Translations under genes and position numbers: made by a program
The notes under the pieces: model-generated
The model's input: only the letters and a program-made list of their open reading frames with translations
Database searches by the model: none
Told to the model about the DNA's origin: nothing
In this document: in pieces, positions 1-13,100 of the stretch
Position numbering within the stretch: position 1 is the first letter of the stretch
Layout: each line of letters opens with the position of its first letter
Assembly: GCA_006384855.1 (NCBI GenBank)
Contig: VCJN01000051.1
Coordinates: forward strand, 248,001-312,000
Direction: 5' to 3'
Length of the DNA stretch: 64,000 bases
Origin: Tetraselmis striata
Lineage: Eukaryota > Chlorophyta > Chlorodendrophyceae > Chlorodendrales > Chlorodendraceae

Positions 1-2412
1 GGCGATGGAGGTCGAGGCGCTCCGTCGGGTAGGTCGCCGACGGCCACTCGCGCCCTCGGACTGGCGGACGCTTCCCGGCGGTGCACATCGACGCTGGCGC
101 GTCGATGACGGCCCCTGAGCCACCGCACTGCTGCGCTGTGGGATGCAGGACCTGGAGGCAGCTCACGACGCCATGGAGAGCATGAAGGAGGACCACGACA
201 GCCAGCTGGGCTACGAGTTGTACAAGGCGCGGGTGGCTCACCAGAAGGAGCTCATTGCCGCGCGGGGCAGCGTCGAGCAGGCGGCCTCAGAGGAGCTGGA
301 GGCGATGCGGCGCCGGGCGGAGCAGCTGGAGGCCGAGCTGGAGGCGGCGCAGGGGCCGGACGGGTCGCCGTCGCGGGAGGAGCTGATGGCAGCTCTGGCG
401 GAGGTGCGCAGCAGGCGGTCAATCGAGAAGCTGTGTATTGCGTCGCGGTACTGCATTTGTATATAGACGCCTTCGAGGTAGCAGCGCTCGCGGTTGGGGG
501 AGTCAGTTTGAATACAGGGGAGAGCGAATTGTGCCGCAGCCTTGGATGGATCGATAGGGAGGACGATAGACTCGGTCAGGGCTTTTCCTTGCTCGCTGCT
601 CGAGCGGCGTTATAGTGCCGAAAGCCGTTACGCGTTTCGTCTCATGCACTGTCGCGCGCGCTGCAATCAGCGGCTCTTCTTGTGCTCCTCAATCACTCGA
701 CTCGTTGATGGCCGGATGGCTTGCTTGTGTCGCAGCTGCATTCTCGGCACGACTCGGAGGTGCGCCAAGCCGCGGAAAACGTCGCGGCGGAGCGCATGGC
801 ACGTGCGGACGCGGAGTTGCTTCACATTCAGGAGCGCCACCAGGCGGAGGTCGCTACTCTCAAGGTGTGACCATGTTCTGACTGTTGTGACATCACGCCA
901 GCTACCCCCCCCCCCCCCCCCACCTTCCAATTCAATACTATGGCCTTCGATCGACATGCCAGGCCACCCGAATTATGGCATAGGTGTGGCAACGATTTAC
1001 ATGCTGTGCCATCTTAGTAGACGAGTCTCTCCACGGCAATACACTTCCGCGTACGTAATATTTGGCGTCGTTTGAGTATTCAACTTCAATGCCGCTGAAC
1101 GGCGTGGAACGCGCCCTGGGTGCCCACAACCAGGAGGAGCACCGCGCGGCTTTGGCCCAGCGCGACGCGGAGCTGGCGGCCATGCTGTCGGAGCTGATGT
1201 CGCTGCGGGAGCAGCACTTCGCGTCGAGCTCCAGCGGAATCCAGCGGCCGCCTGGTCAAAGCAGCCCCGCCACAGCCTCTGAATCGGTGCCCGGCCCGGC
1301 GGCGCCCGGGGAGCTGAGCCTTGCCCATATGGGCTCCGACTCGCTGCTCACCTTGTCGCCGTCGTCGATGTCTACCGCCCCGCGCGAGGCCGCTGGCAGC
1401 CCGCAGCGTTTATCCGTCGCGGCGGCCGCGGCACAGCCAAGCCCTGCCGAGTCGGCTGCCAGCACGGGCGGCACTTCTGCGCTGGCGGCGCGCCCGACCG
1501 CACTGGCGATGTCCTCCTTGGTAGCTGCCGTACTCGGAGGGGGTAGGGACCGCTTGCGAGAGGCCTCGCAGTCACACCCTGATCCAGGGAGCACGGAGGG
1601 CAGATCATCGGCTGTATCGAATCGGAAGAGGCCGCCATTGAGGTACGCTGACCGACGGGATGCATCCGCTTATAATATGTCGGGCATATATGAACGTGGA
1701 TCTTAGCCCCCTCGGCCCCTCTCCATGGAGCGCCGCCAACATGGGCAACCCCCACTGGTATCGTCAATCGACGACTTAACCGACTCAACGGGCTCGTCGC
1801 CTTTCCACCGCTCCGCGTACTCGCACAGTCACGCGCCCGCCGTCAGCAGACTCGGAAATTCAAACGAGTACTTCGACATTGTATGTACGCCACTGTGTAT
1901 TCGCAGAGTCTGATTGCTCGGCGCAATCAACTGCTTGTTGCCGCTGCCTCCTCCCTCTACCCTCCTCCTGCTGCTGCTCTCTCTCTCAGTCCGAATGTGT
2001 AAGTCGCAAATATTTTGACGTTCTCGACGCGACAACGTCGTTAACACTTCAACTCGATTGCGCCTTTTACTGATGCGCTGCCTACGACCAACGCAGGTGC
2101 CTGCGGTGCGGCGAGACGGAGCAGTCGTCGCCAGGGGTGTGCCGCTTCCACCCCTTCCTCGTCAAGGCGCCCAATCCCTTCCTGTACGGCCCCGAATGGC
2201 ACCTCTGCAAAGCGGCCGGCCACTCCAGCGACGACTCCGGCTGCCATACGCGCTTGGAGCACTATTATCCAACGGGGATCGCCGAGTCGCTGGCTGCGGC
2301 GGCGTGCTGTCGTCCCGAGGGTCCGCATGTCGGCGGGGACGCCGACCCACCGCCACAGCCCAGGGCGGGCAGAAACCTGCCGACGCCGACAGCATTGGCT
2401 GTGCCGACGTGA
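1..2412 (+). CDS. Coiled-coil protein with C-terminal Cys/His (CHORD-like) segment; 5' end outside window
   Basis: Exons read as about 1-28 (tentative), 149-403, 736-864, 1134-1642 and 2097-2412, with stop TGA at 2410-2412. All internal junctions from 149 onward keep phase and use AG acceptors and GT donors. Exons 149-403 and 736-864 encode an uninterrupted Glu/Ala/Arg-rich heptad-like coiled coil. Exon 1134-1642 is low-complexity Ser/Ala/Pro after a short coiled start. The last exon has C-x2-C-G, then C-R-F-H-P, W-x-x-C, G-C and H, an order that resembles the zinc-binding CHORD pattern although spacing differs. This C-terminus is the only part with a recognisable fold hint. I do not recognise the family. 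A structural or scaffold role is inference. The intron after 864 carries a C-tract at about 904-920. Confidence 0.62.
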
Positions 2413-3424
2413 CATCTCGCCACTTCGAAGAGCAGAATATACGTCGCAGCGTGGCGTCGTATAGGGCTCGCAGCGTGGCCGCAGACGCGTGAACCCTATA
2501 ATACCAGCAAGGACCTGACGCGCCGTGGCCATACTTCAGGATATGGTACATATCTGCGGGTTTGTGATGGAATTCGTGCACTTGTGGTGGCCAAAGTTGG
2601 CTCGCTTCTTCCCTGCGCCACTTTTGCCCATCCTTCGGGCTGATTAGCCAACACAACACGATGTATCCTACGTCGTGTTTTGGCTGTTGTTGCCTTGGCG
2701 GGCTGAGTCAATGTTCGGCAGGGCGGCGCGAGTTTGCTGGTGGATTGAAGTGCCAAACTTCCCGTGTAATTTTATCGCAATCTTAATGGTGAGAGCTAAC
2801 TAGTACGGATGCCAGGTCCGAAGTGGCAAATTCCGCGGCATCATCGGAGCTTTGAAGGACCTCATGGGAGTCGCACGGCAGCTGCTCGTGGCTGAATCAG
2901 TCGACCCCTGGTCGAAGTTGAGAATTATAAGTGGATTGACGGTGGCTGCTGCATTGATACACATTACTCTAATATACAGTACTATTCAGTAATGACACGT
3001 AGGGTGAACCGTAGCTGAAGCGCTGCACGATAATTCCCTGCTCTCTCTCTCTCTCTCTCAGTGTGCTGTGTTGCCGTCATGATTGCTGTGTTCCTTCATC
3101 AATACTACAGAAGTCTCTTTATGGTACATGTACATGTATTACTTATTACTTGTCAGCATGGCCCAACTCAATAGGCATGTCACAAAATAATCAATGCGCG
3201 TCAGTGCATCGCTACTACGGGTTTGCACTCGGGCCGGGCATGGGGGGGGGGGGGGGGGGGGGGGGGGATACCTGCAGGCGACGAATGCCGCATGCAGCGC
3301 AGCTCAATCCGGGCAGGTTACATGTGCCCTGAGTCTGCATGGCTTTATTGCTGATACCCGGCAGGTCCGTCTGAGGCAGCCGTGGCCCACCGTCACTGCG
3401 CCCCTCTTAAACAAGCTCACATGC
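2413..3424. other. Intergenic, no gene seen
   Basis: 3' flank of the coiled-coil gene. A TGTAA motif lies at 2765-2769, a (TC)n run at about 3043-3060 and a G-tract of about 26 at 3242-3267. Short reading frames here are GC-driven and have no recognisable domain. Confidence 0.5.
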
Positions 3425-4571
3425 AAGCCTCCCTCTGACATGCTGCGGCGTGTCCCAATGGGCTGAGCCGCCCCTTCCACTTCGGCCTGCCTTGCCATGC
3501 GGCACGAGCTGCACCACCGCAGCAGTTGCGCCGACACCTTGATGCTGGCGCGCGAACTCCGCCCCCCCCCCCCTGCAGCGCCACGGCATGCGGATGGAGA
3601 CCCCACAGATCGGTGCCCTGCGAGCGGTGCCCTGCTCCAAGTCCATCCAGGCGTGGGATGATAGGCACCCCCCCCCCCCCCTCCGGGCCTCGACACCATC
3701 CTGGCTAGCAATACTGCCTGGCGCAGCAATGGGTATGTCTGACGTCCAGCGCTGTCTCACATCAACAAGGGGCGCATACTAGGAGAACAGCAACCCGCAA
3801 GACCGCCTGATGCACTGCGTGAGCGCATTGTAGTTAACTCGGTCGGGAAGAGGTCGCCCACAGAATGGTATCTATTCGGGTGTGGGGGCTCATAATTGAC
3901 GGCAACATGCCCTTCCCTCGGATCATGTCAGGCAAGGACTGTGATTTATGATACACTGCCACGCGTTGTCAACACAATGGCGTGCATGTAGATCTAAGTA
4001 GGCAGCCCACCGATAACACTGGAAAGCACGCAAGCATTATTCCAGGAAGCCTCCCTCTGACATGCTGCGGCATGTCCCAATGGGCTGAGCCGCCCGTTCC
4101 ACTTCGGCCTGCCTTGCCCTGCGGCACGAGCTGCAACACCGCAGCAGTTGCGCCGACACCCTGATGCTGGCGCGCGAACCCCCCTTCCCCCCCCCTCCGG
4201 GCCTCGACACCATCCTGGCTAGCAATACTGCCTGGCGCAGCAATGGGTATGTCTGACGTCCAGCGCTGTCTCACATCAACAAGGGGCGCGTACTAGGAGA
4301 ACAGCAGTCCGCAAGGCCGCCTGATGCAGTGCGTGAGCGCATCGTATTTAACTCGGTCGCCCAAAGACTGGAATCTATACGGGTGTGGGGGCTTACAATT
4401 CACGGCAACATTTCAGAAAGGACTGTGATTTATTTCCCTCGGATCATTTCAGAAAGGACTGTGATTTATGATACACAGCCACGCGTTGTCAACACAATGG
4501 CGCGCGCATGTAGATCTAAACAGGCAGCCCACCAATAACACCGGCGGAAAGTACACGGGCATTATTCCAGG
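3425..4571. repeat. Tandem direct duplication of an about 620-bp unit
   Basis: Unit 1 is about 3425-4046 and unit 2 about 4047-4571. Both begin with the same CCTCCCTCTGACATGCTGCG stretch and end in ATTATTCCAGG, so the copies abut exactly. Unit 1 keeps an about 70-bp segment (about 3560-3668, flanked by C-runs) that unit 2 lacks. Unit 2 repeats the short motif TTTCAGAAAGGACTGTGATT once more. No coding sequence is recognised in either unit. Confidence 0.85.
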
Positions 4572-5181
4572 TGAAATTCGCAAAAGCGGCGGAAATAGCC
4601 GAATACCTTTCGGCAACACGCAGGTGAGTATCCTTGCGTATTCGTTCCATGCCTGCACGTCGTCTATCCGTGTTGCGGATGATATGAATATGTACGTACC
4701 CGCTGCAGTACGTCCTCAGTCCCGCGCACTCGCCCCCCCCCCTGGAAACAAGTAAGCGCAGCGCCCATCTGCATGTTTCCGAATATCATCCCCCCCCCCC
4801 CCCGCCAGCTCAACCCCCCCCCCCCCCCCCCCCACCCCACCCCACCCCCCAGTCGATCAGTCAGCCCTCCTATCGAGACGAGACGTCGCGCCTGCTGAAC
4901 TTATGGCCCAAAACCAGGGACGCAAATGGGCCGCAACGGAACTGTTGCGGATTCTCTGGGCACTGGGATATTTATCCTGATTGGTCAACTCATGCTGTAA
5001 TATACAATTCATCAGGCAAGCCAAGGGATGCAGACAAGCATGACACAAGTCTTGTGGACCTCCACGGACCTAAACCTGCTCACGGCGAAAAATCATGTCG
5101 GATGACCTCTGCCACATGGGGTTTTACAGCTTGTCAATGAACCTGAATAACAATACGGCGGGTTTTATGAGATCACACGAG
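4572..5181. other. Intergenic with C-tracts
   Basis: Contains C homopolymers at about 4731-4741, 4790-4803 and 4814-4833. I see no gene here. Confidence 0.5.
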
Positions 5182-6525
5182 TCACGGGCCACCATTATTA
5201 CGAATGACGCGCCATTGCCATGGGCCGATGATCTTGCCAGGCTCGGAACTTTCACGCTTCAAAGGAGTGTACAGATTCAGATAGGGGATGTCCTCCGCGC
5301 GCGTCGTGATCCCCCGCCTCCAGGAAGTAAGCGACCAAGCTGTTGTGCGCCAGGTTGCGCTCGCGGCTCTCGGCCCGAGGGTGGAACATCACCTGCGTCA
5401 CAACGTCTCCCTTGTTGAGAAAGACCAAGTCGCAGTCAGTGGCGCGCTCGACCATGCGGTCCCACTCCATGCCCTTCCTCGGGCCCAGCCGCTCGCGGGC
5501 GGGCGGCTCCCTGCCCTGCTCCAGGTACGCGCACCTGAGCTGCGGTGTGTTGGAGCAGTTGCCATGAACGTCGCAGGCCCTTATCTGGGACTTGGCCAGA
5601 TTGCCGAGGAGGTTAGCCTGGGCCTCTCCGATGCTGTAGCCGGCCTACTCCAGCTCCACTGTCAGATCGGTGGGCCCCCAGTTGCTCAGGTCCAGGGGGC
5701 CCGCCCCCCCGACCAATCCCAGCTGCTCGGGCGACGCAGCGAAGATCAGCAGGCTGTCAAAGAACTCGCGATGGGCGTGGCCGTGCATGTGGGCGAGGCG
5801 GGCGCTGTGCGGCACCTGCCACGCAGCCCAGCCCATGGTCGTTGACTGCTCGGACAGATGGTACGTATTGAACCGGCCGGGGCCCGCCACCCGGCTCTGC
5901 ATGTACCGCAGCGGCGCCTGGGTCTTGCGGGTCCAACGGAGGCCCAGCTCAGCGTACAACTCCATCTCCTCCGACCCCTCAGGGCGTACATCCACGGCTA
6001 CGAAGTCAAGGTCAACGCCGCCACTCCTAGGGGCTATTGGGCCCACCCCAAAGCCAGCGGGGAAGGTCTCCATGAGGCAGTCCGTCCCGCCCTCGGCGTC
6101 CCGGCACTGACTGCCGCCGACCCATTCCTTGAACACCACCAAGTTCTTCCTCTTCCATACGTCGCGTGTCACCCGTCTGTGGTTTCCTGGGTGACAGTGC
6201 AACTTGAAGACGGCTTCAACTGCGAGTGGTGGAGGTGCAGGGGCGGAGACGGGACAGGGGTCCCGTCAGGGGACATAAGCTGCATGGACGTGCCGGTGAG
6301 CCAGAAAGGCAGGCCCTCGGCCAGCTCCTGGGCGAGATCGCCGATGTCCAGCGACTGATAGGTGTGCCAGTCTCCGCCAGAGCTCTTGAGCGGCCCGACA
6401 CGGACAGCCTCCCAGGAGTTCCCCTCCAGCGCAGAGCCAACCTCATCGTTGCCGGCGCGCACTTGGCAAGTCTCAAACGCCAGCGTGTCGGCCCGGGACC
6501 TATCTGGGCCTGGGACTTATCTGGA
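5182..6525 (-). pseudogene. Decayed gene for a His-rich, possibly metal-binding protein
   Basis: Read on the minus strand, a protein-like frame runs from about 6525 to 5182 but is broken three times. First, the frame changes between about 6240 and 6190; a short intron ending at a CGCAG there is possible. Second, an in-frame TAG lies at 5645-5647, with clearly coding sequence in the same frame on both sides. Third, an apparent one-base insertion near 5292-5300 is followed by a well-formed tail containing IPYLNLYTP and a TGA at 5182-5184. Visible motifs are an LHLHH segment near 6225, DCLME near 6080, HMHGHAH near 5780, PEQLGL near 5715, then a Cys-rich segment. I do not recognise the family. 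Clustered His resemble metal sites, which is inference. No ATG start is seen; 5' exons could be missing. Confidence 0.55.
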
Positions 6526-7100
6526 AGGCGGGTGTAGCAATGACATCATGAGTGATGCCTGGCGCTGTCGGTACACTACACGTACTACGACGCTAAGCTG
6601 CTGCGGAAGAGCGCAGAGTGTGTATATTGTGCATCAGCCGAAAATCGATGAAAAACCGACCGGTTCGCGCGGCGGGAAGAACCAACTGCCGCGGGCGCGG
6701 TGTGGTCATCACTGCCGCGAGACCATCATGATGTTCGTATTCTCATTTGCATTGCAACTATATGTTGTTTTGTTTTGCTGTGAGGGCGCCTCACTTGTTC
6801 CATGTCGGTTGTTGATATATGGGTATTTATTCCTAAATACCCATATACAATTACAATTTGTTACAAGTACAGAAACAAACAGTTGATGGAATATTTAGGA
6901 AGACACCAACAAGGTTGAGGAACATATGCGGAATGGAGGCCACTGCCGCGCCCTCCATATCAACATGCATCCATGTTCAGCCTCCGGGGCTGCTGCGGTA
7001 CATTGTTCCCAACATCATGCAGCGCCCTCCATTTTCTAGGGGTTCGACTACTAATCCCTCTGGGCCTTACTGAAAGCATAAATACCGAATCTCTACCGCA
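6526..7100. other. Gap between decayed gene and CLC gene (probable CLC 3' flank)
   Basis: On the minus strand this follows the CLC stop. TTACA, i.e. TGTAA on the sense strand, occurs at 6851-6855 and 6861-6865, about 240 nt beyond the stop. That is a plausible chlorophyte-type polyadenylation signal, but weak as evidence. A palindrome-like GGGTATTTATTCCTAAATACCC lies at about 6822-6843. No further gene is seen. Confidence 0.4.
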
Positions 7101-10100
7101 TTATGTGACAAAATTGAGCGACATCTTCCGCATGATGCGGCGGGACAGCGAGACGAGCGGCACCTCGATCTTTACGTCCTGCCCATCATCGCCCACATCG
7201 AAAACATCGTCTGCCTCAGCCATGCCATCGCCACCCTCATCGCCATTGCCGTTGTTGTCATGCCCATCGCTTCCATCCTGAGTAGTATCCTGCAACCGGG
7301 CATCGGAGGGGACCCGTTGCAAACTGTGCGGCGGGTGCCCCAATGGCGAGCGTGGGCTGGTGGGCGTCGACAGATTCATCGCGGCCGTCTTATTGAGGGC
7401 CATTTTATGCGTGATGGCGTGCGGATGGAGGTCGTGGCGGGTGAGGAGAAAGGTCGGCCGCTCGCCGTCGAGGACGACGAGGTGCCGCAGACGCATCTTG
7501 GTGAATATCAGGAGCGCGTGGTCCACGGGGTCGTTCTTGCGCACCGTCACGGGCGCCGAATCCATGTCCTGAGCGCCACACGCGGACAGTCCCTTACTCA
7601 CCTGCCCGTAGCTACATGCTGTTGTCATGGCGGGTTGCGAACTCTCAGCTGTAGTAACATCGCATCAGGAGGGGATTCACGCGCGGCTTCCAGGAGCAGT
7701 TCCTGTCATAATCCTCTCGTGTGAAATCGCACATCCCTGTCAAGGCAGCCGATTCTCCGCATAGCGGACGTTTCGATGCACGCAGGCACGGTACTGCATG
7801 GCGACCCGCGGGGCGTGGCGCACCTCCACCACGCGCTCATAGACAGATGGCCAGCCCGCCGCCTCTGCCACCTGCGGCACAGGCAGCAGCCGCAAGTAAG
7901 AGTTCCGGCAGGGCACTTGCTGGCGGCGGGGAAGCGGGCGAAAGGCGGCAAAAGGAAGGGGCAGAGACGGTCGCGAGGCGGCGCGAACCTCCCCCTTTTG
8001 CACTGCCTGGGTCTGCTCCTGCAGGTGGCGCTCCAGCACCCGCCGCTGCACGACGCCGAGCATTCTGCCGTCTAAGTCGACCACAGGGAACGCTGCATTG
8101 GGAGACAGGGGAAGGGGGCGGGGGGTTTGAGGGGGAGAGGGGGGGGGGGGGGTCCGTCAGCCATACAGCATCACCCGCAGTTATGTGCAAGCAGGTGCCG
8201 GGCGGCATGCAGTTGGGGCCGATCTCAGGTCAGGCAACAAGCATGCGGCCGGTGCGGATCTAGCGGCGCACCGTTGTGCCGCACCGATTCCAGACGGCGC
8301 AACCACTGCCGGATGCTGCCGCTAGGCCTGGCGAGGATGACGGGGTGCCCCTCGCACAGGTCCTTCACCTGGGGGCGCCGCATGAGGCGCACGGGGTGAG
8401 CATCGCATGGGGTGACAGGTGGGGGGCGGGGAGGCCATGGACAAAGGGCCGGGGCTCGGGGCTCCAAGGCACAAGCAGGCGCACATGCCTGCAGCATTGC
8501 TTGGTCGATGGAGGCGTTGCGTGGGAGGTACGGCATCTTGGCGATCTGGAGCGCGGACGGGCGCTAGGTCATGTCAGATCAGGTGGATCAAGGAGAGGGG
8601 GGGGGGGGGGGGGGGGGGGGATGCTGTGGCCGCTCCAACCCCGACCGCGGTGGAATGACCCGCACCCAGAGAAGCACATGCAAATAAGAAGGGGCTATCG
8701 GGGGGTTGTGCCTTCTGCACCTGCCCCTGAGGTGGGACTGTTGTGCTGGGCATGGTTCTGGGTATGTACATAAACACTCGTGACAACTCGCATTGATGGA
8801 CTGGATTCCTGCCCTTCCACCCCCTCCTTGCACCACCCCGGTGTCCCGCCGCCAGGCCGCACCTCCATGAGGATGTGATACAGGCCATGGTTGAAAAGGT
8901 TGCCAGTCCACGTTGCGAAGATCGCGCCTGCGTGGGTCAGGGAGGAGGGGGGTAGGTGGGGGGGGGGGGGGGGGGAAGGCACATATGGACAGAGTGAAGC
9001 CTCTGAGGCGCATCGATAAAGGGGGGTCAGATGCAATGTAGGGGTGAGGTAGGAGAGCGGCAAAAGGGGAAAGGGGAAAGGGGGCGCGCCCACCGATGAA
9101 GATGGGCAGGGCGAAGGAGACGTAGCCGGTGGACTCCATCATGATGACAGTGAAGAAAAGCGACAGGCGGCCGGTGCCGGCCATGAAGGCTGCGGCGCCG
9201 GCAATGGCGTAGGCGCCCGGGTCAGGAAGGTACGGCACCACCTCGATGCCCTGCGCAGAGAAGGAGGGGCGCGGAGACGAATGAGACACTGGCGCATGGA
9301 GGCGGATGCAGGGACAGTTGGGTTTTTGATGAACCTCGAGTCGCACGAGGGGCAGCCAGCAGGAACGCAGCCGGGAAAACCCACTGTGTCCGCTGTTACA
9401 CGATGTCTTCCGTAGATCCTAGATTCATGCGTGTCTATTCCATTCCTCTGTTCTTTTATTTGGCCCGTACCACGTGTTGGGGTTATGGAATATTATGGTT
9501 TTTGAGCCCCCCCCCCCCCCCCCTACCCCCGCAGACACGAGAGAAACACAATATACAGTTTACAGGAAATGTGTTGGAAGCATAACGAACACCACATGGA
9601 TGCTCTGACTCGATGCTGGGAAACAATTCACCGTCTATTTGACCTGCCGACCCAATTAAATGGTACGGTACTCATTCGTGATCGTCTTCACTGTTTCTAA
9701 GATATTTCTTTAAGTACTGTCCAAAACAAGGTCGTCCACTTTTATAAGTAATTCACGTCAATAATCTCCGGACAGGTCGAGCATCAGTACGTACTTGACA
9801 TAATCAGCCACAGGACGACTCGGCACCGCAGTGTGACCACCAGGACTCATTGTGAGCGTGCGTCTCAGCGGCTGCGGCGCGACTACATGCGCGCAGACGA
9901 ACGGCATGACACTACCTGCCATGACACCGGCGACCACGTACAACTACAATCTAGTCATTGTGAGGGATCCGTGAGAGTACCTATCAGTACCTCTGACACC
10001 ACATGGGATGCTTTCACCATAATAAGCGACAACAGGTGAAAGCATCACCATCACCTGTTGTCGCTTATTAACAACATCAACATCAGTAACTACGGGTGCC

Positions 10101-13100
10101 GATGCGGTTATAAGAACACGGCAACAAGAACCTGCTACGCCTGTCAGAGGTCAAATGTAGACGGACTAGAGAATGTTCGTATAGCTTGCATGCGGACCTA
10201 ATTCAGTCTTATAATTAGGGTCCTTATATGTGCTTAGCCGCATAGGCACCAGTAATATAGGTACAGGTGCAATGCCAATTAACGGCTCCGCCAGCAGGAC
10301 AGGACACCCAGCACGCGCAGCCGCAACAGCAGTACGGTCTCGCCTGGAGCGATACGCCGAACTATCGACGAGGCGGAGAGGTAGCGGACCACCTGGCCCC
10401 GATGCCATCGCCGGCGCCCACTCACCATATGGGGGTGCTTGGAGGTATAAAAGTCTGACTGCACGTAGTGGAGCAGCGGGTGCCTGGCAGAGGGCGAGCA
10501 GCACCCGGTCAGCACCCCAGCGGAGCCCGTGGAGGGGCATCCTGGCCGCCTCGGCCCATGCACAGCGACGCTGCCTCCAGGCAAGGGTGCCGACAAGGGC
10601 GGGCGTGCGTACCAGACAGCGGCAAGCCAGGTGGGCGCCTCCGTCCCACCGAGCTGCATGGCCCACATGAAGAAGAGCGCCATGAGGCGGCCAATGAGGC
10701 CGCCCATGATGACAAAAGGCACAATGAGGCCGCCGGGGGTAGCGGCGCCTGCGTGGAGGGCGCGGGGTCAAAGGGAGAGAGGGAGGGTCAGCAATACTCC
10801 GACAAAGGCCGGGAAAACAAGCACGGAGAGAACACTGCAACAGCTTAGCGGCCCCATGGTGCTGTTTTCGGGTGCCCGACCAGGCCGCATTGCTGGGGCA
10901 TATTAGTGGCCAACCAAGAGAGGAGGGATATTGGCAGAAAGAGAAAAGTAATGAGGGTTGAAAGGGCGGGGGGGGGGGGGGGGGGGGGCAGCGGACCTGA
11001 GGTGAGGTTTGCAAGGATAAAGTATATCGCCAGGTACGCCAGCATCACACCAAACGGAAACAGATACGGCATCCCCTGGCGCACGTAGCAGGTCAGCGCA
11101 AGGCGAATGGAGGCGCGGTGCCCGCATCTCAATGGGGAGATGAGAGAGGGGGGGGGGGGGGGGGGTGCGCGCGACCGAGGGGGAGCTAGGAATCACCAAA
11201 AAAAGTGCTGAGGAGGAAGGGGGAGGGGGGGGGGGGGGGGGGGGGCTGCCCACCTGCTTGAAGAGCGCATGCGCCACGTTTGCGCCAAGGCCAGTGGATG
11301 CCAGCATCGCTGCGGGGCTGTACTGCGCCACGCCGTCCGAGGCGTCGCAGTAGTGGCTGCCCGAGCGCGAGGGCTGGTCCACATCCACCGTCAGGTGGGG
11401 CTCCACCACGTGGTATGTCCCACCGCCGTTGCCGCCTGTCGCGTCCTGCCGTGACAAAGAGCAGGCAGCCACAGAATAACGGCGCCAACAGCTATGGCGC
11501 TGTAAATCGAGAGTGCAGCGGCTCATGACGCAGGGGTCCGATTGCTGCGGGAGTGGTGGTATCAGGGCCCTCCGGAGCCTTACTGCGAAGGGCATTATTG
11601 GCCGGTGCGTCATTGAGCGAGAAGTGGGGGGAGCAACCGGGGCTCACCCGCCGGTAGCCGTACACGTAGCCCTCCGTCCCGTTGGTGTCAGCCCACTGCC
11701 GATACTCGGCCAGCGTGCGGAAGCCGCAGCAGTAGAGCAATGGGCGGTCCGTCCAGGTCTGTGTTGGCAAGGGGGAGAGCGGCCAGGCCAGGGGGTCGTG
11801 GCGGGAGGTGAGGCACACAGAGGGGGTAGATGGGACGAGGATGGGAGGCTCTGAGGCCCTTATCAGTAGTTGCCAGCAATTTGGGGCACTCGGCAGCTGT
11901 AGCATCGGAGATCCAAAACAACCCAAAATGAGTAATTATGCAACGCCGTAAATATGCACGATCCCGTAATGCATTGCCGTGCACTTGAACACCCTACCAG
12001 TGGATTGGGTTTACAGGCGGTCCAAACCAAACGACGATGAATTGATCGGCAACATCCAGACAAAACTCGGCGCACCATTTAGGCTGTGGGATTTACAATT
12101 CTGTTGAAAGCTGCAATATTTCAAGGTAAACATGATTTCTCCATATTCCCGGGGAAGGTAGGGGGCTTTCAATAATGGTAGTAATGCGCGAATCCAAGAT
12201 GTGCCTCCAGTCCCCCCCTCCCCCCCCCCCCCCCCCCCCCCCCCGCCCCCACGCGCTTGCCTTCCCAGCCGCATCTGCTGCGGAGCTGTGACTGACGTGT
12301 GCCCGGTTTTGTGGTATCATTCCGTTGCCTCTGTGCCCCGTCAAGTCACCAGAGGCCGTTGCCGGGGATTGTGTCAAGGGAAAGGCCTCTGCCGCGCACC
12401 TCAACCCCCGGCAGATAGCACCTGCTCTCAGTGGGTGGCCGCATGGGGATGGTGCAATTCTGGAAGGGCATGTTGCTGCCGGAGCGGCACGTGTCGTAGT
12501 CAATCGCGTAGGTGCAGTCCTGCCGGGTGGCCCAGAGCGCAGGGGTGGGAGGGTTCCAGGGGGGAGGTATCATGCTCACAGTGCTTTAGGCTCAGGGAGA
12601 ACCCGGGGGGGGGGGGGGGGGGGGCAGAATTAAGGTGCCGACGAAGAAATAAATACAAACACTGAACCTGCTCTACCTGCCAGGCTGCCACAGTTCAAAT
12701 GTAGACAAAAATATAGCAGAACGGTGAAGTTTTTCCACTATAACGATCCGTAGTGATATCGTCCTGGATGAGCAGTCGGAAAAACGAAGCGGTACCAGTA
12801 CCTGCCCTCCACATCTGAGGGCAACGAGTACGGATTACCCCGTTGACCGGTACTCCGCACATCGTGCCATTCGATAAAAATGACAGATCGAAATACTGTC
12901 CCGTACCCGTACATTTTTTCCCCGGTTCAATGGCAGACTAGTGAAAATTTGCTGTGGTGGAACAACTCTATAGCGAATTGGCATAGGTTGCACGCAGGCC
13001 CACTTTGCGGCTTGTAATAATAAGGGCTCATATAGGTGCGCCGGCACCTGTGGTGGGGAGATTCATGCTAAGAGTCAGGTATTAAGGGGTCAGGCCGACA

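Noticed and set aside
3304-3760. Minus-strand frames shared by both units of the tandem duplication, as a possible gene
   Set aside because: Frames are interrupted by C-runs, differ between units, and have no recognisable motif.
8416-8658. Gly-rich proteins encoded by G-tracts
   Set aside because: These frames run through intron homopolymers of the CLC gene on the opposite strand.
10166-11014. Long open frame of 282 codons antisense to, or in another frame of, the CLC exons
   Set aside because: It contains a poly-Pro run from a homopolymer and overlaps exons whose conserved CLC frame is certain.
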